DNA of 40,235 nt from Oscillospiraceae bacterium (GCA_022779345.1 JALFTG010000004.1:1-40235), one strand, 5' to 3'; shown: positions 18,452 to 28,105, counted from the first letter of the stretch. Made by a program: numbers and translations. Notes: a model not told the origin generated them from the letters alone.

Positions 18452-20836
18452 TTATTTCAGTTCTACCACAGTCACACCGGTTTCTCCTTCGCCATAGCGG
18501 CCCAGCCGGAAAGACTTGACCCGCTTGTGCCGCCGGAGGGTGTCCTGCACCGTCTGGCGCAGGGCGCCGGTACCCTTTCCGTGGATGATCCGCACGCTCT
18601 CCATATGGGCCATGGACGCATCGTCAATATACCGCTCCACCACGGGGATGGCGTCGATGGTCTCCATGCCCCGGATGTCGATTTCCGACGGAACCGCTGC
18701 CGTACGCAGCTGGGCAGAGCCGTGGCTGCGGGGTTTGGGGGGTTCCTTTTTCGGCTGCTGGGGCAGGAGATACACCTCGTTCTCCCGGGCGGTGACCCGC
18801 ATGATACCGGCTTTCAGATACAGCGTCCGGTCCGCGGAGATCTCCGTCACCTCCGCGTTCATGCCCATAGACAGGATCTCCACCATATCCCCCACCTGAA
18901 TGGGCCGGGCGGACTTCTTCTCGGCCTGTTCCTTCTGTTTCTGCCGGGTCTGCTTTTCCTGGGCCTGATTCAGCCGGCGGCGCAGTTCCGCCCGCTCCTC
19001 GTTGGCCTTCTGATGGTCCTGCTCCTCCCGGAGTTCCGCCTTCATCCGGTCCAGCTCTTTGAAGGTGCGCTCCGCTTCTTCCCGTGCTTCGGCAATGATC
19101 TGCTCCGCCTCCCGGCGGGCCTTCTCGTTGCTCATCTCCAGCCGGACGGACAGCTCCGCTTTCAGCCGGGCGGCCTTCTTCCGGTCCTCCTCAGCCTGAC
19201 GCAGCTGTTTGTCCACCTCCAGCTTTTCCCGCTCCATGACCTGGCGCATGGTGTCCAGCTTGGAGATGGTGTCCTCAAAGCTGGCGCTCTCCGTGCCCAC
19301 CCGGGACTGAGCGTCCCGGATGATGTCCTCGGGCAGACCCAGCCGCCGGGAGATTGCAAAGGCGTTGGACTTGCCGGGGATGCCCACCAGCAGGTGATAG
19401 GTGGGCCGCAGGGTCTCCACATCGAACTCACAGGAGGCGTTCACCACCCCAGGGGAGGTGGTGGCGTACACCTTCAGCTCCGCGTAATGGGTGGTGGCGG
19501 TCACGAATGCGCCCCGGCGGCGCACCGCCTCGATCACGGCGATAGCCAGGGCCGCACCCTCGGTGGGGTCCGTGCCGGCGCCCAGCTCGTCAAACAGCAC
19601 CAGAGACTTCTCCCCGCACTCGTTCAGGATACGGACGATGTTGGTCATATGGGAGGAGAAAGTGGACAGGGACTGTTCAATGCTCTGCTCGTCGCCGATG
19701 TCCGCCAGAATATTCTGGAACACGGGGACACAGCTGCCATCGGAGGCGGGGATGTGCAGGCCGCACTGGGCCATGGCGTTGAGCAGGCCGATGGTTTTCA
19801 GGGTCACGGTTTTGCCGCCGGTGTTGGGGCCGGTGACCACCATGGTGTCAAACTCCTCCCCCAGCTCCACGGTGATGGGAACGGCGGTATCTTTGGGCAG
19901 AAGCGGGTGCCGGGCATTGATCAGCCGCAGGGCTTTCCCGGACAGCTCCGGCTCCATGCCGTTCATCTGATAGCTCAGCTTCGCCTTGGCGAAGATCAGG
20001 TCCAGCTGGGTGAGGATCACATAGTCCGTGTCGATCTCCGACCGGTGGGCGGCGCAGTTGGCGGAGAACTCCATGAGAATCCGGTCGATCTCCGTCTCCT
20101 CTTTGGCCCGCAGCTCCCGCAGCTCATTGTTGGCTTTCACGGAGGCCATGGGTTCCACGAACAGCGTGGCGCCGGAGGCCGACACATCGTGGACCAGGCC
20201 GGGGATGGCGCCCCGGTATTCCGCCTTCACCGGCACCACATACCGGTCGGACCGGGTGGTGATGATGGGCTCCTGGAGGGCCTTGGCGTAAGACGGGGAC
20301 GAGATGATTTTCTGCAGGCTGTCCCGGACCCGGGCGGTGGCCGCCCGGATCTGCCGGCGGATGGTGGCCAGCTCCGGGCTGGCGGCGTCGGCGATCTCAT
20401 CCTCCCCTAAAATGGAGGAGGTGATTTTTTCTTCCAGAAATTTATTGGGCTGCAGGGATGCAAACAGCGGGTCCAGCACGGTTTTCTCCCCCAGTGCCCG
20501 GTCGTTCTCCCCATAGGCCCGGATGGTCCGGGTGCAGGTGAGGACCTTGGCGATGTCCAGCAGCTCCGTGGGATTCAGCATGCCCCCCAGATCCGCCCGG
20601 GACAGGGAGGGCCGGATGTCCCTGATGCCGTAAAAGGACGGGCTGCCCTTGAGCACCATCATCTGCGCCGCGGCGGTGGTCTCCTCCAGCCGGTGGCGCA
20701 CCTCTCCCCGCTCGCTGCTGGGGCGCAGGGCACGGGCTGCCTGTCTGGCCGTGTCGCTCACCGCCTGGGCGGCCAGCATCTCCAGCACCTGGGGCAGTTC
20801 CAGAATGCCCAGTGATTTTTCCTGTTGTGTTTCCAT
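18452..20836 (-). CDS. mutS2: Endonuclease MutS2 with C-terminal Smr domain
   Basis: 794 aa; TGPNTGGKTVTLKTIGLL Walker A, LFDELGAGTDPTEGAALA Walker B, Smr IDIRGM...IIHGKGTGALR. Confidence 0.97.
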   Translation of the reverse strand: METQQEKSLGILELPQVLEMLAAQAVSDTARQAARALRPSSERGEVRHRLEETTAAAQMMVLKGSPSFYGIRDIRPSLSRADLGGMLNPTELLDIAKVLTCTRTIRAYGENDRALGEKTVLDPLFASLQPNKFLEEKITSSILGEDEIADAASPELATIRRQIRAATARVRDSLQKIISSPSYAKALQEPIITTRSDRYVVPVKAEYRGAIPGLVHDVSASGATLFVEPMASVKANNELRELRAKEETEIDRILMEFSANCAAHRSEIDTDYVILTQLDLIFAKAKLSYQMNGMEPELSGKALRLINARHPLLPKDTAVPITVELGEEFDTMVVTGPNTGGKTVTLKTIGLLNAMAQCGLHIPASDGSCVPVFQNILADIGDEQSIEQSLSTFSSHMTNIVRILNECGEKSLVLFDELGAGTDPTEGAALAIAVIEAVRRRGAFVTATTHYAELKVYATTSPGVVNASCEFDVETLRPTYHLLVGIPGKSNAFAISRRLGLPEDIIRDAQSRVGTESASFEDTISKLDTMRQVMEREKLEVDKQLRQAEEDRKKAARLKAELSVRLEMSNEKARREAEQIIAEAREEAERTFKELDRMKAELREEQDHQKANEERAELRRRLNQAQEKQTRQKQKEQAEKKSARPIQVGDMVEILSMGMNAEVTEISADRTLYLKAGIMRVTARENEVYLLPQQPKKEPPKPRSHGSAQLRTAAVPSEIDIRGMETIDAIPVVERYIDDASMAHMESVRIIHGKGTGALRQTVQDTLRRHKRVKSFRLGRYGEGETGVTVVELK

Positions 20837-20840
20837 AATT

Positions 20841-21572
20841 CTATTCCTTAATCTTCTTGTAATAATCCAATGACGAAAAATTCCGCTCCAGCTGGTTCAG
20901 GAGATATATCTCGCTGGTCACGGCAAATTCCCTGGCCGCTTCCCCCGTGAGGGAGAAGGAAAAAATTTTCCGGGCCGGGGCGTTCACCACATACCGCATG
21001 GCCGCCAGACATTCCGGGGACATGGGCGTCAGCCCGTAGCCGCAGGTGCGGCACACCAGGCCGCCCCGGCTGGTGGAAAAGGCCATGGGCCCCTCTGTCC
21101 GGCCGCAGGACACGCAGCCGGTCAGGTCCGGGGTGTACCCCGTGAGACAGGCCAGACGCAGCTCAAACACGGCCTTCACCTGCTCTCTGGGACATAAGTC
21201 CCGGCTCAGGGCGTACAGGCAGTTCAGCCCCAGCTGGAGCACCGCCGGGTTGGGCACATCCTCATCGGACACCGCCTCCAGCACCTCCGCCAGATAGGCC
21301 GCGACGGACAGGCTCTCCAGATCCGTGCGCAGGCCCTCGAACCCGTCCAGCACCGTTCCCTCCCGGACGCTCCACCGCCCCCGGTTGCCGAACAGCGTCA
21401 GCTCGGAGAAGGTCAGCACCTGGGTTGCGGCGCCGAATTTGCTGGTTTTCCGCAGCGCCCCCTGGGCCTTGACGGTCTGCTTCCCGTCCTCCGCCGTGAG
21501 CACCGTCAGAATCCGGTCGGCTTCCTTATATTTCACTTCCCGCAGGATCAGCGCTTTTGTCGTTTTGAACAT
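20841..21572 (-). CDS. recO: DNA repair protein RecO
   Basis: 243 aa; MFKTTKALILREVKYKEADRILTVLT; CVSCGR...CRTC zinc motif. Confidence 0.95.
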   Translation of the reverse strand: MFKTTKALILREVKYKEADRILTVLTAEDGKQTVKAQGALRKTSKFGAATQVLTFSELTLFGNRGRWSVREGTVLDGFEGLRTDLESLSVAAYLAEVLEAVSDEDVPNPAVLQLGLNCLYALSRDLCPREQVKAVFELRLACLTGYTPDLTGCVSCGRTEGPMAFSTSRGGLVCRTCGYGLTPMSPECLAAMRYVVNAPARKIFSFSLTGEAAREFAVTSEIYLLNQLERNFSSLDYYKKIKE

Positions 21573-21619
21573 CTATGTACCTCACCGGCCCCGGGGACGG
21601 AACCGTCATGTCCGTCCGG

Positions 21620-21724
21620 TTATCTCAGGTGCTTCTCCCCGGCGTCCAGACTCGCCCTGTATAACAGCCAGCAGACAGGGTCGCCGGTGGTGGAAAACAC
21701 ATCCCACAAGCGTGTCGGGTCCAT
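21620..21724 (-). CDS. yqzL: YqzL-like small protein (34 aa), absent from ORF track
   Basis: Minus strand AAAGGAGG-N8-ATG; MDPTRLWDVFSTTGDPVCWLLYRASLDAGEKHLR*; resembles YqzL (W..F..TG....YLL...) and sits in the conserved era-yqzL-recO position. Confidence 0.8.
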   Translation of the reverse strand: MDPTRLWDVFSTTGDPVCWLLYRASLDAGEKHLR

Positions 21725-21810
21725 CGCAGCTGCCTCCTTTATCGGATGCAGTGTTAGGATTTGCAGTTTGTATGTTTGTTATGTTGCCAAATTTTTTCCG
21801 GATCAGCCGC

Positions 21811-22698
21811 TTATTCCGAATAACCGAAATTCCGCAGCTGGGCGGTGGAGTCCCGCCAGTTTTCCTTGACCTTTACCCAGGTCTGGAGATAGACCTTGCC
21901 GTCCAGGAAAGTCTCCATGTCTTTTCTGGCCAGCTCTCCCACTTTTTTCAGCATGGCGCCTCTTTTTCCGATGATAATGCCCTTGTGGCTCTCTTTTTCG
22001 CAGATGATGGTGGCGTCGATCTCCGTGACGCCGTCCTCCCGGCGGTGGAACTTCGTGATCTCCACGGCGGTGCCATGGGGGATCTCATGGTCCAGACACA
22101 GCAGCAGCTTTTCCCGGATGAACTCCGCGCAGATCTGCCGCTCGGGCTGGTCGGTGATCATGTCGTCCGGGAACAGCTGGGGCCCTTCAACGGCGAACTT
22201 CACCAGCTCGTCCACCAGCTCGTCCAGCCCGGTGCCCTTTCTGGCGGACACGGGGACGATGGCGTCAAACTCGCAGGCCTGGGAATAGGCGGCAATCACC
22301 GCCAGCAGGTCCGGCTTTTCCACGGTGTCGATCTTGTTGATCACCAGCACCGCCGGCACTTTTGTGGCCTTGATCTTATCGATCAGCTGCTGCTCCTGGT
22401 CGCCGATATGGGGGATGGGCTCCACCACCAGGGCGATCACATCCACATCCGCCACGGACTCCTCCACGACTTTCACCATATAGTCCCCCAGCCGGGTCCG
22501 GGCCCGGTGGAAACCCGGGGTGTCCGTCAGGACAATCTGGGTGTCATCCCTGTCCAGCACCGCGAAAATCCGGTTGCGGGTGGTCTGGGGCTTGTTGGAC
22601 ACGATGGAGATTTTCTCCCCCACCAGGGCGTTGGTCAGGGTAGACTTGCCCACATTGGGCCGTCCGGCAATGGTGACCATCACATTTTTTGTAATCAT
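21811..22698 (-). CDS. era: GTPase Era
   Basis: GRPNVGKSTLTNALVG, DTPGFH, NKID, C-terminal KH domain IIIGKRGAMLKKVGELAR. Confidence 0.97.
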   Translation of the reverse strand: MITKNVMVTIAGRPNVGKSTLTNALVGEKISIVSNKPQTTRNRIFAVLDRDDTQIVLTDTPGFHRARTRLGDYMVKVVEESVADVDVIALVVEPIPHIGDQEQQLIDKIKATKVPAVLVINKIDTVEKPDLLAVIAAYSQACEFDAIVPVSARKGTGLDELVDELVKFAVEGPQLFPDDMITDQPERQICAEFIREKLLLCLDHEIPHGTAVEITKFHRREDGVTEIDATIICEKESHKGIIIGKRGAMLKKVGELARKDMETFLDGKVYLQTWVKVKENWRDSTAQLRNFGYSE

Positions 22699-22755
22699 AG
22701 GTGCTCCTCAACTTTCTTCTGTATCCGGCATTGAGCCTGCCGTAAAATTGTTTGT

Positions 22756-23274
22756 TCAGTAATCGGTCAGGCCAAGACGGTCCATGACCAGTTCTTCGTG
22801 AAAGCGCATCAGGCGCTTGTCCTCCCCTTCGTCCACATGGTCATACCCCAGCAGATGGAGGACGGAGTGGACCGCCAGATAGGAGATCTCCCGCTCCCGG
22901 GAGTGTCCCAGTTCCGCGGCCTGCCGGCGGCACTGGGACACATCGATGACCATGTCGCCCAGAAAAATCCGGCCCGTGGCCGGGTCCCGCTCACAGCCGG
23001 CGGGGTCAAAGGCCTCCGGCGTCAGCGCATTGAAGGGGAAACTCAGCACATCCGTGGGCCGGTCCACCCCCCGCTGGGCCAGATTGATGGCGTGGATATG
23101 TTCGTCATCCGTCAGCAGGATATCCACCCGGCAGGGCACAGAAACGCCCTCGGTGTCCAGCGCCGTGCGCACGGCCCGGCGCAGCATCCGGCACAGGCCC
23201 TTCACCGTCTCCGGGGGCAGATGGCCGGAGATGTTGATCTCATGGTGGACAGGTTTCAGGAAACCTCTGCTCAT
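22756..23274 (-). CDS. ybeY: Endoribonuclease YbeY
   Basis: LAVHSVLHLLGYDHVDEGE metal-binding motif; LGDMVID. Confidence 0.96.
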   Translation of the reverse strand: MSRGFLKPVHHEINISGHLPPETVKGLCRMLRRAVRTALDTEGVSVPCRVDILLTDDEHIHAINLAQRGVDRPTDVLSFPFNALTPEAFDPAGCERDPATGRIFLGDMVIDVSQCRRQAAELGHSREREISYLAVHSVLHLLGYDHVDEGEDKRLMRFHEELVMDRLGLTDY

Positions 23275-24296
23275 CGCGTGCTTCCCTCCTTTTTTGCTTT
23301 CCGGTAGGTTTTCACCGGGGGTTTGTCCGTCCGGGCCTTGTCGGCCTTTTCATAGGCCTCGATGATCTTCTGCACCAGCTCGTGGCGCACCACATCCGCT
23401 CCGGTCAGGCGGCAGATGGCAATGTCGTCCACACCTTCCAGCACCCGCATGGCCTCCTTCAGGCCGGACACCTTATCCGGGGGCAGGTCGATCTGGGTCA
23501 CATCGCCGGTGATGACGATCTTGGAGCCAAAACCCAGACGGGTCAGGAACATCTTCATCTGCTCCCGGGAGGTATTCTGGGCCTCGTCCAGGATGATGAA
23601 GCTGTCATCCAGGGTCCGCCCGCGCATATAGGCCAGGGGCGCCACTTCGATGTTACCCCGCTCCAGGTATTTCTGATAGGTCTCCATGCCCAGCATCTCA
23701 TACAAAGCGTCGTACAGCGGCCGCAGGTACGGGTCCACCTTGCTCTGCAGGTCGCCGGGGAGAAAGCCCAGCCGTTCTCCCGCTTCCACGGCGGGGCGGG
23801 TCAGGATGATCCGGTTCACCTTTTCCGCCCGGAAGGCCGCCACGGCGGCGGCCACCGCCAGATAGGTCTTGCCCGTGCCCGCCGGTCCGATGCCCAGGGT
23901 CACGGTATTCTCCTGAATGGCCCGGACATACTCTTTCTGTCCGATGGTCTTGGCCTTGATGGGCTTGCCCTTGGCGGTGACGCACACCACATCCCGGGCC
24001 AGCTCCGGGATGCTGTTCTCCCGGCCCTCGCCCACCAGCTTCATGATATAGCGCACATTCTGGGAGTCGATCTCCTCCCCTTTCGCCGCCAGGCTCAAAA
24101 GGCCGTTGATGGCCTTTTCCGCATACATGACGCTCTCCGGGTCCCCGGAAATCCGCAGCTGTTCGTCCCGGTTCACCACCGTCACGCCGTATTCCGATTC
24201 AATCATCCGCAAATTCTGGTCGAAGGAGCCAAACACATTGATCACATGCTCCACCCGCTCCACCGGAATGGTTTTTTCAATCATCCGCTGATTCAT
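23271..24296 (-). CDS. phoH: PhoH family protein (PhoH-like ATPase)
   Basis: GPAGTGKTYLAVAAAV Walker A, FIILDEAQNTSREQMKMFLTRLGFGSK. Confidence 0.95.
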   Translation of the reverse strand: MNQRMIEKTIPVERVEHVINVFGSFDQNLRMIESEYGVTVVNRDEQLRISGDPESVMYAEKAINGLLSLAAKGEEIDSQNVRYIMKLVGEGRENSIPELARDVVCVTAKGKPIKAKTIGQKEYVRAIQENTVTLGIGPAGTGKTYLAVAAAVAAFRAEKVNRIILTRPAVEAGERLGFLPGDLQSKVDPYLRPLYDALYEMLGMETYQKYLERGNIEVAPLAYMRGRTLDDSFIILDEAQNTSREQMKMFLTRLGFGSKIVITGDVTQIDLPPDKVSGLKEAMRVLEGVDDIAICRLTGADVVRHELVQKIIEAYEKADKARTDKPPVKTYRKAKKEGSTR

Positions 24297-25512
24297 CTCC
24301 CGCAGTATTATTCATCCGGACCTGCCGGATCTCCTCTTCCGTCATGGGAACCTCTTTCCCGATCTCCTCCAGGCACTCGGCATAGAGGGTGGCGGTGAGC
24401 ACGCCGCCGCTCTGGGAAAAGCTGACAGAGGCCCTGGTGATCTCCCCGTTCTTTCCCAGCAGGTCCGTGAGATACTCTGTCAGCTGTGTCTCCAGCTCCG
24501 CCGCCAGGGCGTCCGGGGACTGCTGAACCGGGGTGATCGTATATTCCGTACAGGTCTCCTGCACCAGCCGGACAGGCAGGGTGAACACCCCGTCCAGCGC
24601 CAGAGGATACTCTTTAATGATTTTATCACAATTGCCATCGTAAATGCTACTGTTCCCGTAAATATTTACACGCTTTGTGCCGAATGTCAAGGCATACCGG
24701 GTTCTCTCCCGGCCGGTACCGGTTTTTTCCGCCGCCGTCAGGCTCCGGGAGGCAGTGAGTTCATACCAGGTCCGGGCCTTCACGGAGCCCACGGCGTGGA
24801 CCAGCCGGGTATCCCCGCTCAGATCGCTCACCACGCCGGAGATCAGCGTCTCCCCGGCCAGCACAGTGATCCCTTTGCCTTCCACGGCTTCTCCCCGGTA
24901 CACCTGCATCTCCGTGATCAGGCCGGATTTTGCCGCCGTCACATGGGTGGGCACATCCTCGCACACCATGTCCGGCTTCTCCGTCCGCTCCCGGACGATG
25001 ACAGTGATGGTGCTGGAATCATAGTTCACCGCCGCCCACTTCAGCTCCGGCAGGCGCAGGAGCAGTTCGTTTCGCAGGCTGTCCCCGGTGAATGCCGGCC
25101 AGAAACTGCCGATTCCGGCGCCGCAGTCGTTCAGCGCCCGGAGGATCGTGCCGGAGGACACGCTCTCGTTCCCCACCACCCGGACATTCCACACAAAGCA
25201 GGAGGAAAACATCAGCGCCGCCAGACAGGCCAGCCCCCCGGCCAGCAGGCCGTACCGGGGCCGCAGCCGCCGGAGCGTCACCGGAGCGCCGCAGGGGCGG
25301 GTGTCCGTCACCTCGCACTGGCACCGGAGCACGATGGCCGCCAGCGTCTCCGCGTCCCGGCGGCGGACTTTCACCCGGATGGTGAAGGCGTCCCGTTTTT
25401 CCACGCCCCAGAATTCCAGATTCCGGGCGGCGCAGGCATTGAGCACGCTCTCCGGGAACGCGCCCCGGAATTCCAGCCGCACCCAGCCCCGGAGATAGGT
25501 CAGTAGCCCCAT
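24277..25512 (-). CDS. yqfD: Sporulation protein YqfD
   Basis: Start MGLLTYLRGWVRLEFRGAFPESVLNACAARN; central TM; adjacent to yqfC and phoH as in other spore-formers. Confidence 0.88.
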   Translation of the reverse strand: MGLLTYLRGWVRLEFRGAFPESVLNACAARNLEFWGVEKRDAFTIRVKVRRRDAETLAAIVLRCQCEVTDTRPCGAPVTLRRLRPRYGLLAGGLACLAALMFSSCFVWNVRVVGNESVSSGTILRALNDCGAGIGSFWPAFTGDSLRNELLLRLPELKWAAVNYDSSTITVIVRERTEKPDMVCEDVPTHVTAAKSGLITEMQVYRGEAVEGKGITVLAGETLISGVVSDLSGDTRLVHAVGSVKARTWYELTASRSLTAAEKTGTGRERTRYALTFGTKRVNIYGNSSIYDGNCDKIIKEYPLALDGVFTLPVRLVQETCTEYTITPVQQSPDALAAELETQLTEYLTDLLGKNGEITRASVSFSQSGGVLTATLYAECLEEIGKEVPMTEEEIRQVRMNNTAGDESADD

Positions 25513-25523
25513 GATTTCCCTCC

Positions 25524-25793
25524 TTACAGAACTTCCACGGACAAAATGCGCCCGGTGATCACCAGATCGTTCCGGTCCATGGCCCGCAGCTGCAATTCCG
25601 TGCCGTGGATCCGTACCCGGATGCGGCCCCCGGCCACCTCCACGGTGTCCTCTCCGTATTCCAGCAGGCCCCGGTGGTTCTCCACCAGCACCCGGCTGCG
25701 GCCGGTGATGGTGATCCGGGGCATCCCCGCCACGGCTTCCGGGGGCAGTTCGAACCGCTCCGCGGTCTCCTCCGGCAGGTCTCTCCATTTCAT
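25524..25793 (-). CDS. yqfC: Sporulation protein YqfC (YabP/YqfC family)
   Basis: MKWRDLPEETAERFELPPEAVAGMPRITITGRSRVLVENHRGLLEYGEDTV; immediately upstream of yqfD; ATG with GGGGGTG RBS preferred over the GTG at 25808. Confidence 0.88.
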   Translation of the reverse strand: MKWRDLPEETAERFELPPEAVAGMPRITITGRSRVLVENHRGLLEYGEDTVEVAGGRIRVRIHGTELQLRAMDRNDLVITGRILSVEVL

Positions 25794-25814
25794 ATCCAAC
25801 ACCCCCACAGGGGA

Positions 25815-25861
25815 AATTTATGCACTTCCGGGAAAAATTAGCCCTGCGGCGTCATACTGTA
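25815..25861. promoter_or_regulatory. Candidate divergent mother-cell sigma (sigma-E/K-like) -10 elements for yqfC and ylbJ
   Basis: Minus strand CATAAATT (25815-25822) and plus strand CATACTGTA (25853-25861) resemble CATAnnnT(A). Confidence 0.4.
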
Positions 25862-25894
25862 AAAAAGACAACTTGTACCCGGGGAGGAATACCG

Positions 25895-26872
25895 ATGAAA
25901 CAGACTGAGACCATCCGGGCATGGCTGCCCCTCATCGCCGTACTGACGGTGCTGGGGGCCATGCTGTGCCATTCCGATGCCGCCATGGAGGGGGCAAAAG
26001 CGGGACTGGGCGTGTGCGCGGACATGATTGTTCCCTCGCTGTTCCCGTTTTTTGTATTCTCCTTTTTGCTGAACGGTCTGGGGCTGTCCGCCTATCTGGG
26101 CCGGGTGCTGGAGCCGGTGATGAAAACCCTGTTCGGCGTCAGTGGGGCCGGGGCCTCCGCCTTTGTCATCGGCGTCACCGGGGGCTACCCCCTGGGAGCG
26201 TCCTGCATCGCCGATCTGAAGCGCCGGGGCGATATCACGGAGGCGGACGGGAACCGGCTGCTCACCTTCTGCAACAATTCCGGCCCGGCCTTCATCATCG
26301 GCGCCGCCGGGGTGGGCATCTTCCGGTCCGGGGCCGTGGGACTGGCCCTGTACGGCGTCCATGTGCTGGCCGCCCTGATCACGGGTCTGTTTCTGTCCGG
26401 AAAGCGGTGCACGGACCGCTCCTCCCCCCGGGTGTGCATTGAGAGCGTGTCCCTGTCCCGGGCGCTGCCGGAGGCCATCCGCTCCGCCGTGCGGCAGATT
26501 CTCACCGTGTGCGGCTTTGTGGTCACCTTCAGCACCCTCACTTATCTGCTGGATGACATGGGAGTGTTCTCCGCCATTTACGGCCGCATCGCCGCCTTCA
26601 CCGGCTATGAACTGCGACTGACCCGGGCGTTTCTGACCGGGATTCTGGAACTGGGCTGCGGCGTGGGCGCGCTGGCGGGCGCGGCGGTGACGCCGGTGAA
26701 TCTGGCGGTGTGCGCCTTCCTCATCGGATTCGGGGGCATCTCCGTGGCCATGCAGACCGCTGCCGTGCTGGACGGGACCAATATAAAAGTCTCCCGACAT
26801 CTCGTCGGGAGACTGCTGAACGGAAGTATTTCCGCTTTTTTGATTTATACGCTGGGGTCGGCCGTCCTGTGA
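25895..26872 (+). CDS. ylbJ: YlbJ-like sporulation integral membrane protein (nucleoside-recognition/Gate domain)
   Basis: ggggaggaataccgATG start; multi-TM; IVPSLFPFFVFSFLL, GVTGGYPLGASCIADL, FCNNSGPAFIIG. Confidence 0.85.
   Translation: MKQTETIRAWLPLIAVLTVLGAMLCHSDAAMEGAKAGLGVCADMIVPSLFPFFVFSFLLNGLGLSAYLGRVLEPVMKTLFGVSGAGASAFVIGVTGGYPLGASCIADLKRRGDITEADGNRLLTFCNNSGPAFIIGAAGVGIFRSGAVGLALYGVHVLAALITGLFLSGKRCTDRSSPRVCIESVSLSRALPEAIRSAVRQILTVCGFVVTFSTLTYLLDDMGVFSAIYGRIAAFTGYELRLTRAFLTGILELGCGVGALAGAAVTPVNLAVCAFLIGFGGISVAMQTAAVLDGTNIKVSRHLVGRLLNGSISAFLIYTLGSAVL
26788..26814. other. Perfect 11-bp inverted repeat inside the 3' end of ylbJ
   Basis: agtctcccgac-atctc-gtcgggagact. Confidence 0.85.
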
Positions 26873-26878
26873 CGGGCA

Positions 26879-27490
26879 TTACGGTGCCAGCAGTGGATCG
26901 GTCAGGAAATCTGCGAAAGCCGCCTGATCGCCGAACACCTGATGGAAGGCACCGGCAAATTCCTGCCCGGATAACTCCCCGGTGAACGCACTGTCCCAAA
27001 GTTCCCGGAACCACAAAAGCTCCGCTTTCGCCTGCAAAAGGGCTTCCCGGAATCCGTCATCCCCTTCGGCTTCTCCGGTGATGTACGGGCCCAGCGCCTC
27101 ATTCAGACGCAGAAGTCCCTGCCGGGTCCAGGAAACGGCGTCCCCGGATTCATCCCGGACAGTAGTGCCCGCACAGGTTTCGAAATACCGCACATAAGTC
27201 TGCACCGTTCCCAGACTGTCGGCACAGTCCTGGGTCCAGTAAGCCAGAGCGAGCAGACAGTCCCGCTGCCCGGTGACTGTTTCCGCATCCACCGCACGGT
27301 CGATGAGGTCACGCATCATGTCCAGACACACCGAGATATGCTCCGCATTGGTTCCGGAGCTTTCCGCCCAGTCCGCCAGTGCGCTCTGAAACCGGTATTC
27401 CCGGACGGCCCGCCGGCCGGGGAACACCGCCAGCAGCACGGCAGCGATGAGAATCACAATCAGGACAACCCGCTTTTTAGGGGATTTCAT
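26879..27490 (-). CDS. Hypothetical protein with N-terminal signal anchor
   Basis: 203 aa; MKSPKKRVVLIVILIAAVLLAVFPGRR; no family recognised. Confidence 0.65.
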   Translation of the reverse strand: MKSPKKRVVLIVILIAAVLLAVFPGRRAVREYRFQSALADWAESSGTNAEHISVCLDMMRDLIDRAVDAETVTGQRDCLLALAYWTQDCADSLGTVQTYVRYFETCAGTTVRDESGDAVSWTRQGLLRLNEALGPYITGEAEGDDGFREALLQAKAELLWFRELWDSAFTGELSGQEFAGAFHQVFGDQAAFADFLTDPLLAP

Positions 27491-27505
27491 TGCAACCTCC
27501 TGTTC

Positions 27506-28105
27506 TCAGGCGCCGGCGAAACGGAACACCGCGCCCACCACGGCGGAGGCCAGGATCATGACGATGGGGTGCAAATCCTTGACCTTTGGCACCCACCGGG
27601 TGCATACCAGCAGCACGGCCGCCAATGCCAGACATTTCCACCGGAACAGGTCCGCCACATTCCCTGTTGCGGCGAACAGCTCCGTATTCAACAGGGACAG
27701 GATCACCACAGACATGCCCGCCGCGGCGATCAGCCCCACAGAGCAGGGACGCAGGCCGTAGAATACGGCGTCCACATACCGGTTCTGGCGGAAGGCCTGA
27801 AGGAACCGGGCAACAATCAGGATGATGATCACCGAGGGCGTCACCAGACCCACCGTGGCGATGACGGCACCGGGAACACCGGCGGTGGTAAAGCCCACAT
27901 AGGTGGCCATGTTCACGCCGATGGGACCGGGGGTGGACTCACCCACGGCGATCATGTCCGCCAGCTGCCCGGCGGTGAACCAGCCGGTGCGCTGGGACAT
28001 ATCGGTCAGAAACGGGATGGTGGCCATGCCGCCGCCCACGGCGAACAGGCCGGTTTTGAAAAATTCATAAAACAGCCGGAGATACAGCAGCAGTGTTTCA
28101 CTCAT
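27506..28105 (-). CDS. CHR-family (chromate) transporter, half-length subunit
   Basis: FFKTGLFAVGGGMATIPFL, IAVGESTPGPIGVNMATYVGF. Confidence 0.9.
   Translation of the reverse strand: MSETLLLYLRLFYEFFKTGLFAVGGGMATIPFLTDMSQRTGWFTAGQLADMIAVGESTPGPIGVNMATYVGFTTAGVPGAVIATVGLVTPSVIIILIVARFLQAFRQNRYVDAVFYGLRPCSVGLIAAAGMSVVILSLLNTELFAATGNVADLFRWKCLALAAVLLVCTRWVPKVKDLHPIVMILASAVVGAVFRFAGA

Noticed and set aside
18419-20410. 663-aa plus-strand ORF opposite mutS2
   Set aside because: Antisense frame to mutS2 with low-complexity composition.
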